Part shown: positions 1-8,032 of the stretch, one piece after another
Position numbering within the stretch: the stretch's first letter is position 1
How the letters are laid out: each line of letters starts with the position of its first letter
DNA from: Streptomyces aurantiacus JA 4570
Lineage (GTDB): Bacteria > Actinomycetota > Actinomycetes > Streptomycetales > Streptomycetaceae
Length of the DNA stretch: 64,000 nt
Direction: 5' to 3'
Assembly: GCF_000414115.1 (NCBI RefSeq)
Contig: NZ_AOPZ01000412.1
Location: 39,070-103,069 of the forward strand
Notes under the pieces: model-generated
What the model was told of the DNA's origin: nothing
The model's input: only the letters and a program-made list of their open reading frames with translations
Database searches by the model: none
Translations under genes and position numbers: made by a program

Positions 1-212
1 GCGTCCCCCGTAGAGGTGAGTTGAGACCTCTTCGAGACCTCGGTCAATTGGCAGGCCCCCGCGCGACGACAAGGGAGCGATGCCTTACTTGGCGCCCAAC
101 TCTCTTTGTTTCCAAGGTCATTGACGGCCTTCCACCATGCAGAAACGTGCCTGTCAACGGGTGCATATGCGTCCGCACTACCCACCCCCATGAGCCCTAC
201 TATCGGCTCGCC

Positions 213-1334
213 ATGACAGCAGCAGGGAAGCACCAGGTGAGCCGAGCGGAGACCTCCCGCCGGGGCAACCGGCAGAGCCGAGCAGGCATCAGAGACGTCG
301 CCGCCGCAGCCGGTGTCTCCATCACGACTGTCTCCGACGCGCTCAACGGCAAGGGGCGATTGCCCGATGCCACGCGACGCCATGTCCGCGAGGTCGCCGA
401 CCGCCTGGGTTATCGCCCATCGGCCGCGGCCCGAACCCTCCGTACCGGAAAGTCGGGCCTCATCGGCCTCACCGTGACGACGTACGGGGATGAACCTTTC
501 ACCTTCACGGAATTCGCGTACTTCGCGGAGATGGCGAGAGCCGCCACCTCGGCCGCCCTCGCCCGGGGCTACGCCCTGGTCATCCTCCCCGCGACCTCGC
601 GCCGCAGCCCGGTCGACGTGTGGTCCAACGTCGCCCTCGACGGCACAGTCGTCGTCGACCCGTCCGACCACGACCCGGTGGTCAGCGAGCTGGTGCGGCA
701 GGGGCTCCCGGTCGTCTCGGACGGGCGGCCCGCCGGGTCGCTGCCGGTCACGGCCTGGGTGGACAACGACCACGAGGCCGCGGTCCTGGAGATCCTGGAG
801 CATCTGGCGGCGGCCGGAGCCCGCCGCATCGGCCTGCTCACGGGCACCACCACGGACACGTACACCCATCTCTCCACGACCGCCTATCTGCGCTGGTGCG
901 AGCGCGTGGGGCAGGATCCGGTGTACGAGTCCTACCCCGCGCACGACCCGTGCGCGGGCGCCGTCGCCGCCGACCGGCTGCTCGCCAGGCCCGACCGGCC
1001 GGACGCCGTCTACGGCCTGTTCGATCCGAACGGCACCGACCTGCTCGCCGCGGCCCGCCGCTACGGCCTGCGCGTACCGGACGATCTGCTCCTGGTGTGC
1101 TGCAGCGAGTCGACCGTGTACGCCACCACCGAACCGCCGATCACCACGCTCTCGCTGAAGCCCCGGCGCATCGGCACCGCCGTCGTCCAGCTCCTCATCG
1201 ACGCCATCGAGGGCCTCGACGCGGGCCGGCCCATCGAGCAGGTGATACCGACCGAACTGATCGTGCGCACCTCGTCCGAGCGACGTCCGCCACGTACGAC
1301 GGTCAGCCCGCCCCGCTCGCCGGGTCACGGCTGA
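213..1334 (+). CDS. LacI-family transcription regulator
   Basis: A 373-residue cytoplasmic DNA-binding regulator of the LacI/PurR family. Residues about 25-75 form the LacI helix-turn-helix and hinge (DVAAAAGVSITTVSDALNG, then GYRPSAAARTLRTGKSGLIG). Residues about 80-345 are the periplasmic-binding-protein-like sensor domain that in this family binds a sugar or similar small molecule. The frame stays open upstream to position 21, but the ATG at 213 is preferred because the family usually starts shortly before the helix-turn-helix and the 64 upstream residues look non-coding. No metabolic gene is next to it, so its target cannot be named. The family call is firm; the role is open. Confidence 0.88.
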   Translation: MTAAGKHQVSRAETSRRGNRQSRAGIRDVAAAAGVSITTVSDALNGKGRLPDATRRHVREVADRLGYRPSAAARTLRTGKSGLIGLTVTTYGDEPFTFTEFAYFAEMARAATSAALARGYALVILPATSRRSPVDVWSNVALDGTVVVDPSDHDPVVSELVRQGLPVVSDGRPAGSLPVTAWVDNDHEAAVLEILEHLAAAGARRIGLLTGTTTDTYTHLSTTAYLRWCERVGQDPVYESYPAHDPCAGAVAADRLLARPDRPDAVYGLFDPNGTDLLAAARRYGLRVPDDLLLVCCSESTVYATTEPPITTLSLKPRRIGTAVVQLLIDAIEGLDAGRPIEQVIPTELIVRTSSERRPPRTTVSPPRSPGHG

Positions 1335-1563
1335 CCTACCCACCGATCGGCCCGGGGCCCCCGACCTGCGGATAAACCTGGGGAAACCTCGGGCCAATTC
1401 GGGAGAAAACCGCAGTGAACTGGGGCTCCGCACCGATTCACCACCCCTGGTGCACCACACAGCGACAGCCGCATTCCTATGATGGGCGGACGACACCGGG
1501 GGCCGCTGCGACCAGGCAGTCCGATCCCGGTGCAGATGCGGCGCAATGGTGGTGGAGGGGTCG

Positions 1564-3126
1564 ATGACTCAGGGGGCCGGTCAGGGACCCGAGGTGCGGA
1601 CGGCGACGCTGCGCGACTTCCGCGTGCCCGCGTACGTCTATGAAGGCGTCCGTGAGACCGGCCGGGCCGCCGCGCAGGCTCAGGAGCAGGATGCTGCGCA
1701 GGCCCACGAGCAGGATGCCGCGCACGCTCAGGAGCAGGGCGCCGCGCAGGCCCAGGAGCAGGCCCCTGCCCAGGCTCACGTCCGGCGGCAGGACGCGGCC
1801 CCGGCGCCCGTGTCCGGGCAGAACCTGGGTGCGCCCCAGGCGTCCGGGCCCGCCCCTCAGGGGCCCGCCCAGGGCGCCCCGGTGGAGCACGCGGCTCGGC
1901 CCGAGCAGTCCCACCCCGCCGCGTCCGTGCGGCCGCTGCAGGCTTCCGTACAGCAGCAGCCCCCCGTAGCCCCGCAGCCCGCCGTACAGCAGCCGACTGC
2001 CGCACAGCAGCCGCTGGAGCAGCAAGCCCCCGTCCAGCCGCAGACCCCCGCACAACCGCAGCCCCCCGCGCAGCCGCAGGCCGTCGCACAGCCGCAGACC
2101 CCCGCGCAGTCGCAGCACCCCTCCGCCCCGGCCGCCCCCGGCCCCGTGGTGCGGAACGCCGCCGCCCACCCCGGGTCCGCCGGTGAGGCCCCGGAGGGAT
2201 ACACGCCCACCGAGCGGGACCTGCCGGTCATCAACCGCGGCGACACCGTGCAGGTCGAGGTGCGCGAGATGCCCGAGCCGCCGCCCGCCCCGGACCCCGG
2301 CGGCATGGGCCCGCTGTACGTCGTCGGCGACGTGCACGGCTACCTGGACGAACTCGTCGCCGCCCTCGCCGCCGAGGGGCTGATCGACGCGGACGGCAAC
2401 TGGTCCGCGGGCAACACGCGGCTGTGGTTCCTCGGCGACTTCACCGACCGCGGGCCCGACGGCATCGGCGTCATCGACCTGGTGATGCGCCTGTCCGCCG
2501 AGGCCGCGGCCGCCGGCGGCTACTGCAAGGCCCTCATGGGCAACCACGAGCTGCTGCTCATCGGCGCCAAGAAGTTCGGCGACACCCCGGTCAACTCCGG
2601 CGCCGGCACCGCCACGTTCCAGGCCGCCTGGCTCCTCAACGGCGGTCAGAAGACCGACATGGAGCGCCTGGAGGACCACCACCTGCAGTGGATGGCCCGC
2701 CTCGACGCCATCGAGGAGGAGGACGGGCACCTGCTCGTGCACTCCGACACCACCGCCTACCTCGACTACGGCGACTCGATCGAAGAAGTCAACGACACCA
2801 TCCGCGAGGCGCTCACGCGCAACGACGCCGACGAATACTGGGACCTGTTCCGCAAGTTCACCAAGCGCTTCGCCTTCCGCGACGACTCCGGCCCCGCCGC
2901 CGTACGCGAACTCCTCGACGTCTACGGCGGCAGCCGCATCGTCCACGGCCACAGCCCCATCCCGTACCTCCTCGGCGAAGTCGGCTCCGAGTACGACGGC
3001 GACGAGGACGGCCGCCCGGTCATCGAAGGCCCGCACATCTACGCCGACGGCCTCGCCATCGCCATGGACGGCGGCGTGACCATGGCCGGAAAGCTGCTGG
3101 TCTGCCAACTCCCGCTGGACCGCTGA
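1564..3126 (+). CDS. calcineurin-like metallophosphoesterase with Pro/Gln/Ala-rich N-terminal region
   Basis: A 520-residue predicted phosphatase. The C-terminal half has the metal-ligand motifs of the calcineurin-like superfamily: GDVHG at about 255-259, GDFTDRG at about 291-297, GNHE at about 326-329 and HGHSP at about 461-465. These motifs place it with the PPP-type protein serine/threonine phosphatases and ApaH-like enzymes, so a phosphoester hydrolase is expected; the substrate is unknown. Residues about 35-215 are low complexity, first with repeats of the type AQAQEQDAAQAHEQD, then with QPQTPAQPQ-type repeats, and should be disordered. ATG 1564 is chosen over ATG 1546 because GGAGGGG lies just before it. 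No signal peptide is visible, so it is probably cytoplasmic. Confidence 0.87.
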   Translation: MTQGAGQGPEVRTATLRDFRVPAYVYEGVRETGRAAAQAQEQDAAQAHEQDAAHAQEQGAAQAQEQAPAQAHVRRQDAAPAPVSGQNLGAPQASGPAPQGPAQGAPVEHAARPEQSHPAASVRPLQASVQQQPPVAPQPAVQQPTAAQQPLEQQAPVQPQTPAQPQPPAQPQAVAQPQTPAQSQHPSAPAAPGPVVRNAAAHPGSAGEAPEGYTPTERDLPVINRGDTVQVEVREMPEPPPAPDPGGMGPLYVVGDVHGYLDELVAALAAEGLIDADGNWSAGNTRLWFLGDFTDRGPDGIGVIDLVMRLSAEAAAAGGYCKALMGNHELLLIGAKKFGDTPVNSGAGTATFQAAWLLNGGQKTDMERLEDHHLQWMARLDAIEEEDGHLLVHSDTTAYLDYGDSIEEVNDTIREALTRNDADEYWDLFRKFTKRFAFRDDSGPAAVRELLDVYGGSRIVHGHSPIPYLLGEVGSEYDGDEDGRPVIEGPHIYADGLAIAMDGGVTMAGKLLVCQLPLDR

Positions 3127-3143
3127 CACGTTCGGACGCTTCG

Positions 3144-3180
3144 GAACGTTCGCGGCGAACGTTCACGGGGCACGTGCCCC
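3144..3180. promoter_or_regulatory. two palindromes upstream of a membrane-protein gene
   Basis: Two GAACGTTC palindromes (3144-3151 and 3157-3164) together make a 21-bp inverted repeat with 10-bp arms around one base. Three bases later comes the 14-bp palindrome GGGGCACGTGCCCC (3167-3180). The one-base centre argues against a simple hairpin, so a protein-binding site is more likely. The site follows the phosphoesterase stop by about 20 bp and precedes the next start by about 160 bp. The binding protein is unknown. Confidence 0.4.
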
Positions 3181-3338
3181 TATACAGGATCTCGCTGGCC
3201 AGGGGGCCAATTCTGGTTAACCCCTGTCACCGCGTGCCGTCACCGCTCTACCATCGGCTTATCCGTAGCAGGCTCCCCTCCGTTTCTGCCCGACGGCTCG
3301 TAGCCATGCGAGCCCCAAGCCCTACGGAGCATCGGGGG

Positions 3339-4229
3339 ATGCACATGAACAGCGCTCCACATCTGCTCAATGAGGACCGCCCCCAATACGAGCGGGTCCT
3401 CGATGAGGCGCTGCGCACCGCACCGAACCACCCGGAGCTGGCCGCGGTGGGCCAGCGACTCAACCCCGAGCAGCTGCGCACGATGGCTCTCAACGCCACC
3501 GCACTGATCACGGCCGCCGCCGCGGCCGAGTATCACCACTATGTGAAGGTCCGTGAGGAAGGACGCGACCCCGGACCCTCATCGTCGTCCTCGTCGATCC
3601 GTGAAGGGAGCGGATCAAGCTCCAGCTCGACCGAATCCGGAACCGGCGGCGTCAGCCTCGCCACCACCATGGGCGAGGTCACCGAAACCGCGGGCGCCGG
3701 ACTGGTCGCCGTGATCGCGGTGCTCGCGCCCGTCCTCGCCGGGACGGCCGCCGCGATCTTCCTGCTCGTCGGCTACATCCTGAAGATGCTCGACCCCGAG
3801 CCCGCCTTCGCGGACACCCTGCTCACCGCCGGGTGGCTGTTCGGCGCGCTCACGGCGGGCGCCATCCTGGTCGCCGCGGTCGGCCTGCTCCTGACCGCCC
3901 TGCGCAACGGCTCCACCTCCCTCCAGGCAGGCTCGCACCATGAGCGGAGCGAGGAAGTGGACCGGGCCAGGGAAGCCTGGTGCCAGGCGCTCCTGGAGCG
4001 TGGCGTCCTGCCCTTCCTGCGCGAGGCACTCGCGGATCCGGACGCGACGAAGGCGCCCGCGACCCGCGCGTCATCGCCCGGACCGGCCGGGCGCATGCCC
4101 CAACTCGGCTATCACCGACCGGGCTTCAGCAGCCCGGACGGCGGCTCGACCACGGGTACGCGCCCGAGCTACAGCAGCCCGGACTTCTCCAGTCCGGACT
4201 ACGGAGGGCCCGAGCACCCGCCGGAGTAG
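3339..4229 (+). CDS. two-helix membrane protein of unknown function
   Basis: A 296-residue protein I do not recognise by family. It starts with a soluble, probably helical segment (about 1-75), then a Ser-rich linker (about 80-102). Two hydrophobic helices follow at about 121-147 and 161-187, and the cytoplasmic-looking C-terminus ends in repeats of the form SSPD (YSSPDFSSPDYGG). The start ATG 3339 has GGAG nine bases upstream; ATG 3345 is a close alternative. The gene stands alone, in the same direction as the phosphoesterase, and converges on the vWA gene across a 9-bp repeat array. A 17-base string just upstream of the start (3312-3328) recurs at 17580-17596. Confidence 0.7.
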   Translation: MHMNSAPHLLNEDRPQYERVLDEALRTAPNHPELAAVGQRLNPEQLRTMALNATALITAAAAAEYHHYVKVREEGRDPGPSSSSSSIREGSGSSSSSTESGTGGVSLATTMGEVTETAGAGLVAVIAVLAPVLAGTAAAIFLLVGYILKMLDPEPAFADTLLTAGWLFGALTAGAILVAAVGLLLTALRNGSTSLQAGSHHERSEEVDRAREAWCQALLERGVLPFLREALADPDATKAPATRASSPGPAGRMPQLGYHRPGFSSPDGGSTTGTRPSYSSPDFSSPDYGGPEHPPE

Positions 4230-4293
4230 TCCCACACCGAACGGGGGCTTTGGCGCGCCGCCAACGGCGGATGGCGGCGCGAAGGCCCGGCCT

Positions 4294-4383
4294 CGGGCTG
4301 TCCGGACTGGACGGGCTGTTCGGACTGGTCGGGCTGGTCGGGCTGGTCGGGCTGGTCGGGCTGGTCGGGCTGGTCGGGCTGGT
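4294..4383. repeat. 9-bp tandem array, ten units
   Basis: Ten consecutive 9-bp units fill the gap between two convergent genes. The first four vary (cgggctgtc, cggactgga, cgggctgtt, cggactggt) and the last six (4330-4383) are identical cgggctggt. The pattern of old degenerate units followed by identical ones suggests recent expansion at one end. It lies outside both reading frames (stops at 4229 and 4401). Confidence 0.92.
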
Positions 4384-4400
4384 TCGTGGTGCCGCCCGGC

Positions 4401-5249
4401 TCAGAGAATTCCCGCCTGGCGTGCGGCGGTCATCCAGTCGGGGAACTCGGACAACAGCCGGTCGTACAACTCCGGGTCCGGGACCGTACTGATGTCGTCC
4501 ACCGCGAAGAAGCCGACATTGTCGACGCGGCGGCCCGGCAGCGTGTCGAACCGCTCCAGGACTCCGTAGTTGGACTGCCCCAGGCCCACGAACTGCCAGA
4601 AGATCGGCTCCTCCACCGCGTCCCTGAGCTCCCGCTCGATCTCCGTGTTGCGGTAGACACCGCCGTCCGAGAAGAACAGCACCAGCGTGGGGGCCGCGGT
4701 CGGGTTCTCCCGTACGTACGCCCGGACCTGGGCGATCACCTTCTGTTCCTCGTTCTGGATGCCCACCGACCGCATGTCGATCTGATCGTCCCGTAGGCCC
4801 TTCTTCCGCTTGCCGGGACGGTAGAAGAGGCCCACCTCACCGACCCGGACGTGCAGCCGCAGCCAGTCGGGCAGGTCGCCGATGGTCAGATCGGGCAGCC
4901 GGGCCGGATGCGAGGCGAACGTCCACGCCTGCATCTCGCCGTCGTCGTCCAACTGCGCGGCCACGGCGGCCATGCGCTCCACCACATCGGCCACGATGCC
5001 CTTCGAGTACAGGAACGACATGGACCCGGAGGCGTCGAGTACGAGGATGACGCGCGCCGTGACCCCCTCCGCGCCATGCTTGCGCAGGCTGACCGCCACC
5101 TGCTCCTTGCGCAGCGACAGTCGCTTGCGCATGTCCACGGGGAGCTGGTCCTCGCCCTTGATCAGGCGGGGGCCGGGGGGTGGGGCGGGGGCGGCGGGTG
5201 CGGCTGGTGCTGCGGGCCCGGTGGGCGCGGCGGGCGGTCGTGCGGCGGC
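4401..5249 (-). pseudogene. vWA-domain part of a frameshifted terD-vWA gene
   Basis: This is the downstream part of a tellurium-resistance type gene, now out of frame with the TerD part. It begins inside an Ala/Pro-rich linker and continues with a von Willebrand A domain. The MIDAS metal site is visible as DASGS (in VILVLDASGSMSF), with LFFSDGG further on. The protein ends in FPDWMTAARQAGIL. There is no convincing start or ribosome site of its own; the first in-frame ATG (5132) would start just before the domain. Removing one copy of the 20-bp duplication at 5232-5272 would join it to the TerD frame as one 494-residue protein. It could be inactive, expressed by frameshifting, or the shift could be a sequencing artefact. 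Confidence 0.78.
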
Positions 5250-5905
5250 CGGGGCGGTCGTGCGGCGGCCGGAGCCGCAGGGGGCGCCGGAGCCGCGGGG
5301 GTTGCTGGAGCCGCAGGGGTTGCTGGAGCCGCCGGAGCCGCCGGAGCGTCGTCCACCGTGATCCCGAAGTCCGTGGCCAGTCCGGCGAGTCCGGAAGCGT
5401 ATCCCTGCCCCACCGCGCGGAACTTCCACTGCCCGCCACGCAGATACAACTCGCCGCCTATGAACGCCGTCTCCGTCGACGCGGTCATGTCGAAACGCGC
5501 GAGCTCGGCCTGTGTCCCCGCGTCCAGCAGCCGCAGCGTGAGCCCGGCCATCTGCCCGAACGTGCCGCCGTCGGCCGAGGCGCACAGCAACACCCGCTCG
5601 ACCGCGGGCTCCAGCGCGTGCAGCTCCACCTCGACCGTGTCCGTCGTGACCCCGGCGGCACTCTGTTTGCCCAGGTGCCGCACGGTGTCGGAGGTGTGCC
5701 GCGGCTGGTTGTAGAAGACGAAGTCCGGGTGGTTGTAGAAGACGAAGTCGCCGTCGTCACGCACGCGTCCGGCCGCGGTGAGCAGCAACGCCGAGGCATC
5801 CGCGGCGGGCACGCCCGGCCCCTCGGACCAGGCGAGCTCGGCACGTACCGCGGAAGAGCCGACGGGGATGTTGGCACCCTTGCTCAGGGAACTACTGGCT
5901 GTCAT
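5162..5905 (-). CDS. TerD-domain protein, 5' part of a split terD-vWA gene
   Basis: Begins at ATG 5905 (MTASSSLSKGANIPV). The TerD fold occupies about residues 1-185, with typical strings such as LSKGANIPV, DASALLLTAAG and GELYLRGGQWKF. TerD proteins bind calcium and act in tellurite and general stress responses. Beyond about 190 the frame enters an Ala/Pro linker and, because of a 20-bp tandem duplication, leaves the vWA frame and stops at 5162 after a run of Pro/His residues. An imperfect eight-residue repeat, DFVFYNHP then DFVFYNQP, comes from a 24-bp duplication within the TerD domain. As it stands the product is 247 residues and lacks the vWA domain that follows in the other frame. Confidence 0.82.
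   Translation of the reverse strand: MTASSSLSKGANIPVGSSAVRAELAWSEGPGVPAADASALLLTAAGRVRDDGDFVFYNHPDFVFYNQPRHTSDTVRHLGKQSAAGVTTDTVEVELHALEPAVERVLLCASADGGTFGQMAGLTLRLLDAGTQAELARFDMTASTETAFIGGELYLRGGQWKFRAVGQGYASGLAGLATDFGITVDDAPAAPAAPATPAAPATPAAPAPPAAPAAARPPRPPHDRPPRPPGPQHQPHPPPPPHPPAPA
5232..5272. repeat. 20-bp tandem duplication causing a frameshift
   Basis: The 20-base unit at 5232-5251 is repeated without change at 5252-5271, with one more matching base. Twenty is not a multiple of three. On the minus strand the TerD frame enters this repeat and the vWA frame leaves it. Deleting one unit gives a continuous linker reading APAAARPPAAPTGPAAP. Confidence 0.95.
5706..5749. repeat. 24-bp period in-frame duplication in the TerD domain
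   Basis: Bases 5706-5725 and 5730-5749 are identical, a 24-bp period that adds eight residues (DFVFYNHP beside DFVFYNQP) without changing the frame. It is a second short duplication in the same gene. Confidence 0.88.
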
Positions 5906-5969
5906 ACGGCCAGTCTGCCGAGCCCGGTGCCACAGGACCACCGTCCAAGGCCGCCCGTTCCTTCCGCAA

Positions 5970-6012
5970 CCGGCTGTGCCCGTACGTCCGAACAAGCTCG
6001 GGGCACAGCCGG
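5970..6012 (-). terminator. probable terminator after thiC
   Basis: Perfect 12-bp arms (5970-5981 CCGGCTGTGCCC and 6001-6012) around a 19-base loop, directly after the thiC stop and before the terD start. There is no clear T tract, as is common in Streptomyces. Confidence 0.65.
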
Positions 6013-6026
6013 ATGGCGGGACGGAC

Positions 6027-7814
6027 TCACTCGGCCAAAGGCAGGTAGACCCGGTTTCCCGCCGCGGCGAACTCCTTGGACTTCTGCTCCATGCCCTCCT
6101 CGATCTCCGTCTGCGTCGTGCCGTGTTCACGCCGGATGTCCTGCGAGATCTTCATCGAGCAGAACTTCGGCCCGCACATCGAGCAGAAGTGGGCCGTCTT
6201 CGCGGGCTCCGCCGGCAGCGTCTCGTCGTGGAACTCCCGCGCCGTGACCGGGTCCAGGGCCAGGTTGAACTGGTCCTCCCAGCGGAACTCGAAGCGCGCG
6301 TCCGACAGCGCGTCGTCCCAGTCCTGCGCGCCCGGGTGCCCCTTGGCGAGGTCCGCCGCGTGCGCCGCGATCTTGTACGTGATGACGCCGGTCTTCACGT
6401 CGTCGCGGTTGGGCAGGCCCAGGTGCTCCTTCGGCGTCACGTAACAGAGCATCGCCGTGCCCCACCAGCCGATCATCGCGGCACCGATACCGGAGGTGAT
6501 GTGGTCGTACGCGGGCGCGATGTCCGTGGTCAGCGGGCCGAGCGTGTAGAACGGCGCCTCCTCGCAGATCTCCTGCTGGAGGTCGATGTTCTCCTTGATC
6601 TTGTGCATCGGGACGTGCCCGGGGCCCTCGATCATCGTCTGTACGTTGTGACGCTTGGCGATCTGATTGAGTTCCCCGAGCGTGTGCAACTCCGCGAACT
6701 GCGCCTCGTCATTGGCGTCCGCGATCGACCCGGGCCGCAGGCCGTCGCCGAGCGAATACGTCACGTCGTACGCCGCGAGGATCTCGCACAGCTCCTCGAA
6801 GTGCTCGTACAGGAAGCTCTCCTTGTGGTGCGCGAGGCACCACGCCGCCATGATCGAGCCACCGCGCGAGACGATGCCGGTCTTCCGGTTCGCGGTCAGC
6901 GGGACGTACGGCAGGCGCACACCCGCGTGCACCGTCATGTAGTCCACGCCCTGCTCGGCCTGCTCGACGACCGTGTCCTTGTAGATCTCCCAGCTCAGCT
7001 CCTCGGCCTTGCCGTCGACCTTCTCCAGGGCCTGGTAGAGCGGCACCGTGCCGATCGGCACGGGGGAGTTGCGAAGGACCCACTCGCGGGTCGTGTGGAT
7101 GTTCCGGCCGGTGGACAGGTCCATGACCGTGTCCGCGCCCCACTGGGTCGCCCACGTCATCTTGTCCACCTCCTCCTCGATGGAGGAGGTGACCGCGGAG
7201 TTTCCGATGTTGGCGTTGACCTTCACCAGGAACTTCTTGCCGATGATCATCGGCTCGATCTCCGGGTGGTTCACGTTCGCGGGCAGCACGGCGCGGCCCG
7301 CCGCGATCTCGTCCCGTACGACCTCGGGCGCCATGTTCTCCCGGATGGCCACGTACTCCATCTCCGGCGTGATCTCCCCGCGCCGCGCGTACGCGAGCTG
7401 CGTCACGGCCTGGCCCGCGCGGCCCCGGCGCGGCTGGCGCGGGCGGCCGGGGAAGACCGCGTCGAGGTTCCTGAGGCCCCCGCGCGGCGAGGTGTGCTTG
7501 ATGCCGTCGTCCTCGGGGCGGACCGGGCGGCCCGCGTACTCCTCGGTGTCGCCGCGGGCGATGATCCAGTTCTCCCGGAGCGGCGCGAGGCCCCTGCGGA
7601 CGTCGGTGTCGATGGCGGGGTCGGTGTACGGCCCCGACGTGTCGTACAGCGTCACGGCCTTGCCGTTGGTGAGGTGCACCTGGCGGACCGGCACACGAAG
7701 GTCCGAGCGCGAGCCCTCCGGGCCCGTCACATACGCCTTGTGCCAGCCGATGGACTTCCCGCCCTCAGCACCCTCGGTGCTGGAGGCAGGCGTGCGTGCG
7801 TCCGATGTGGTCAT
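6027..7814 (-). CDS. thiC: phosphomethylpyrimidine synthase ThiC
   Basis: A 595-residue radical-SAM enzyme that converts aminoimidazole ribotide to HMP phosphate, the pyrimidine branch of thiamine synthesis. The C-terminal cluster motif is visible in MCGPKFCSMKIS (about residues 545-557), which holds the CxxCxxxxC cysteines typical of ThiC. Other recognisable strings are GRNIHTTREWVLRNSPVPIGTVPLYQALEKV (positions about 195-225) and IEGPGHVPMHKI. The length is normal for the family. ATG 7814 is preceded by GGGAGTAGG. It is transcribed alone and is almost certainly controlled by the TPP riboswitch in its leader. Confidence 0.98.
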   Translation of the reverse strand: MTTSDARTPASSTEGAEGGKSIGWHKAYVTGPEGSRSDLRVPVRQVHLTNGKAVTLYDTSGPYTDPAIDTDVRRGLAPLRENWIIARGDTEEYAGRPVRPEDDGIKHTSPRGGLRNLDAVFPGRPRQPRRGRAGQAVTQLAYARRGEITPEMEYVAIRENMAPEVVRDEIAAGRAVLPANVNHPEIEPMIIGKKFLVKVNANIGNSAVTSSIEEEVDKMTWATQWGADTVMDLSTGRNIHTTREWVLRNSPVPIGTVPLYQALEKVDGKAEELSWEIYKDTVVEQAEQGVDYMTVHAGVRLPYVPLTANRKTGIVSRGGSIMAAWCLAHHKESFLYEHFEELCEILAAYDVTYSLGDGLRPGSIADANDEAQFAELHTLGELNQIAKRHNVQTMIEGPGHVPMHKIKENIDLQQEICEEAPFYTLGPLTTDIAPAYDHITSGIGAAMIGWWGTAMLCYVTPKEHLGLPNRDDVKTGVITYKIAAHAADLAKGHPGAQDWDDALSDARFEFRWEDQFNLALDPVTAREFHDETLPAEPAKTAHFCSMCGPKFCSMKISQDIRREHGTTQTEIEEGMEQKSKEFAAAGNRVYLPLAE

Positions 7815-7821
7815 GAGACCT

Positions 7822-7951
7822 ACTCCCTACGCCGGCATTACCCGGTAACAGGTTCGGCGGTCGACGCAGCGGTTTCCGTACGGTCCGAACCGGTTCCTGC
7901 CCGTTCGTACGGAGGTCAGCGCCCTCTCAGCCCGGTGCTCCGAGCTCCCGC
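7822..7951 (-). promoter_or_regulatory. TPP (THI element) riboswitch
   Basis: On the minus strand the thiC leader contains the conserved thiamine-pyrophosphate aptamer strings in order: CTGAGAGGGCGC (about 7919-7930), GACCGCCGAACCTG (about 7849-7862) and GGGTAATGCCGGCGTAGGGA (about 7825-7844). The P1 arms GGGAGC and GTAGGGA close the element. The ribosome site lies immediately after, so control by hiding translation start is plausible. Confidence 0.93.
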
Positions 7952-8032
7952 GATTGCAAAGGTGCCTCCACGCTAGCGTCATATCGGGCGCGGTGAACAG
8001 AGGGCCCCGGCCGTTCTTGCGATGATCGGGCC

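Noticed and set aside
1477..3129. 550-codon minus-strand frame opposite the metallophosphoesterase
   Set aside because: The plus strand has ordered phosphoesterase motifs; the minus product is a Val/Gly/Leu-rich shadow.
4294..4383. 9-bp array as a CRISPR or as a protein-coding leucine/glycine repeat
   Set aside because: No spacers between units, and no gene frame covers it; the plus-strand frame through it has no coding support.
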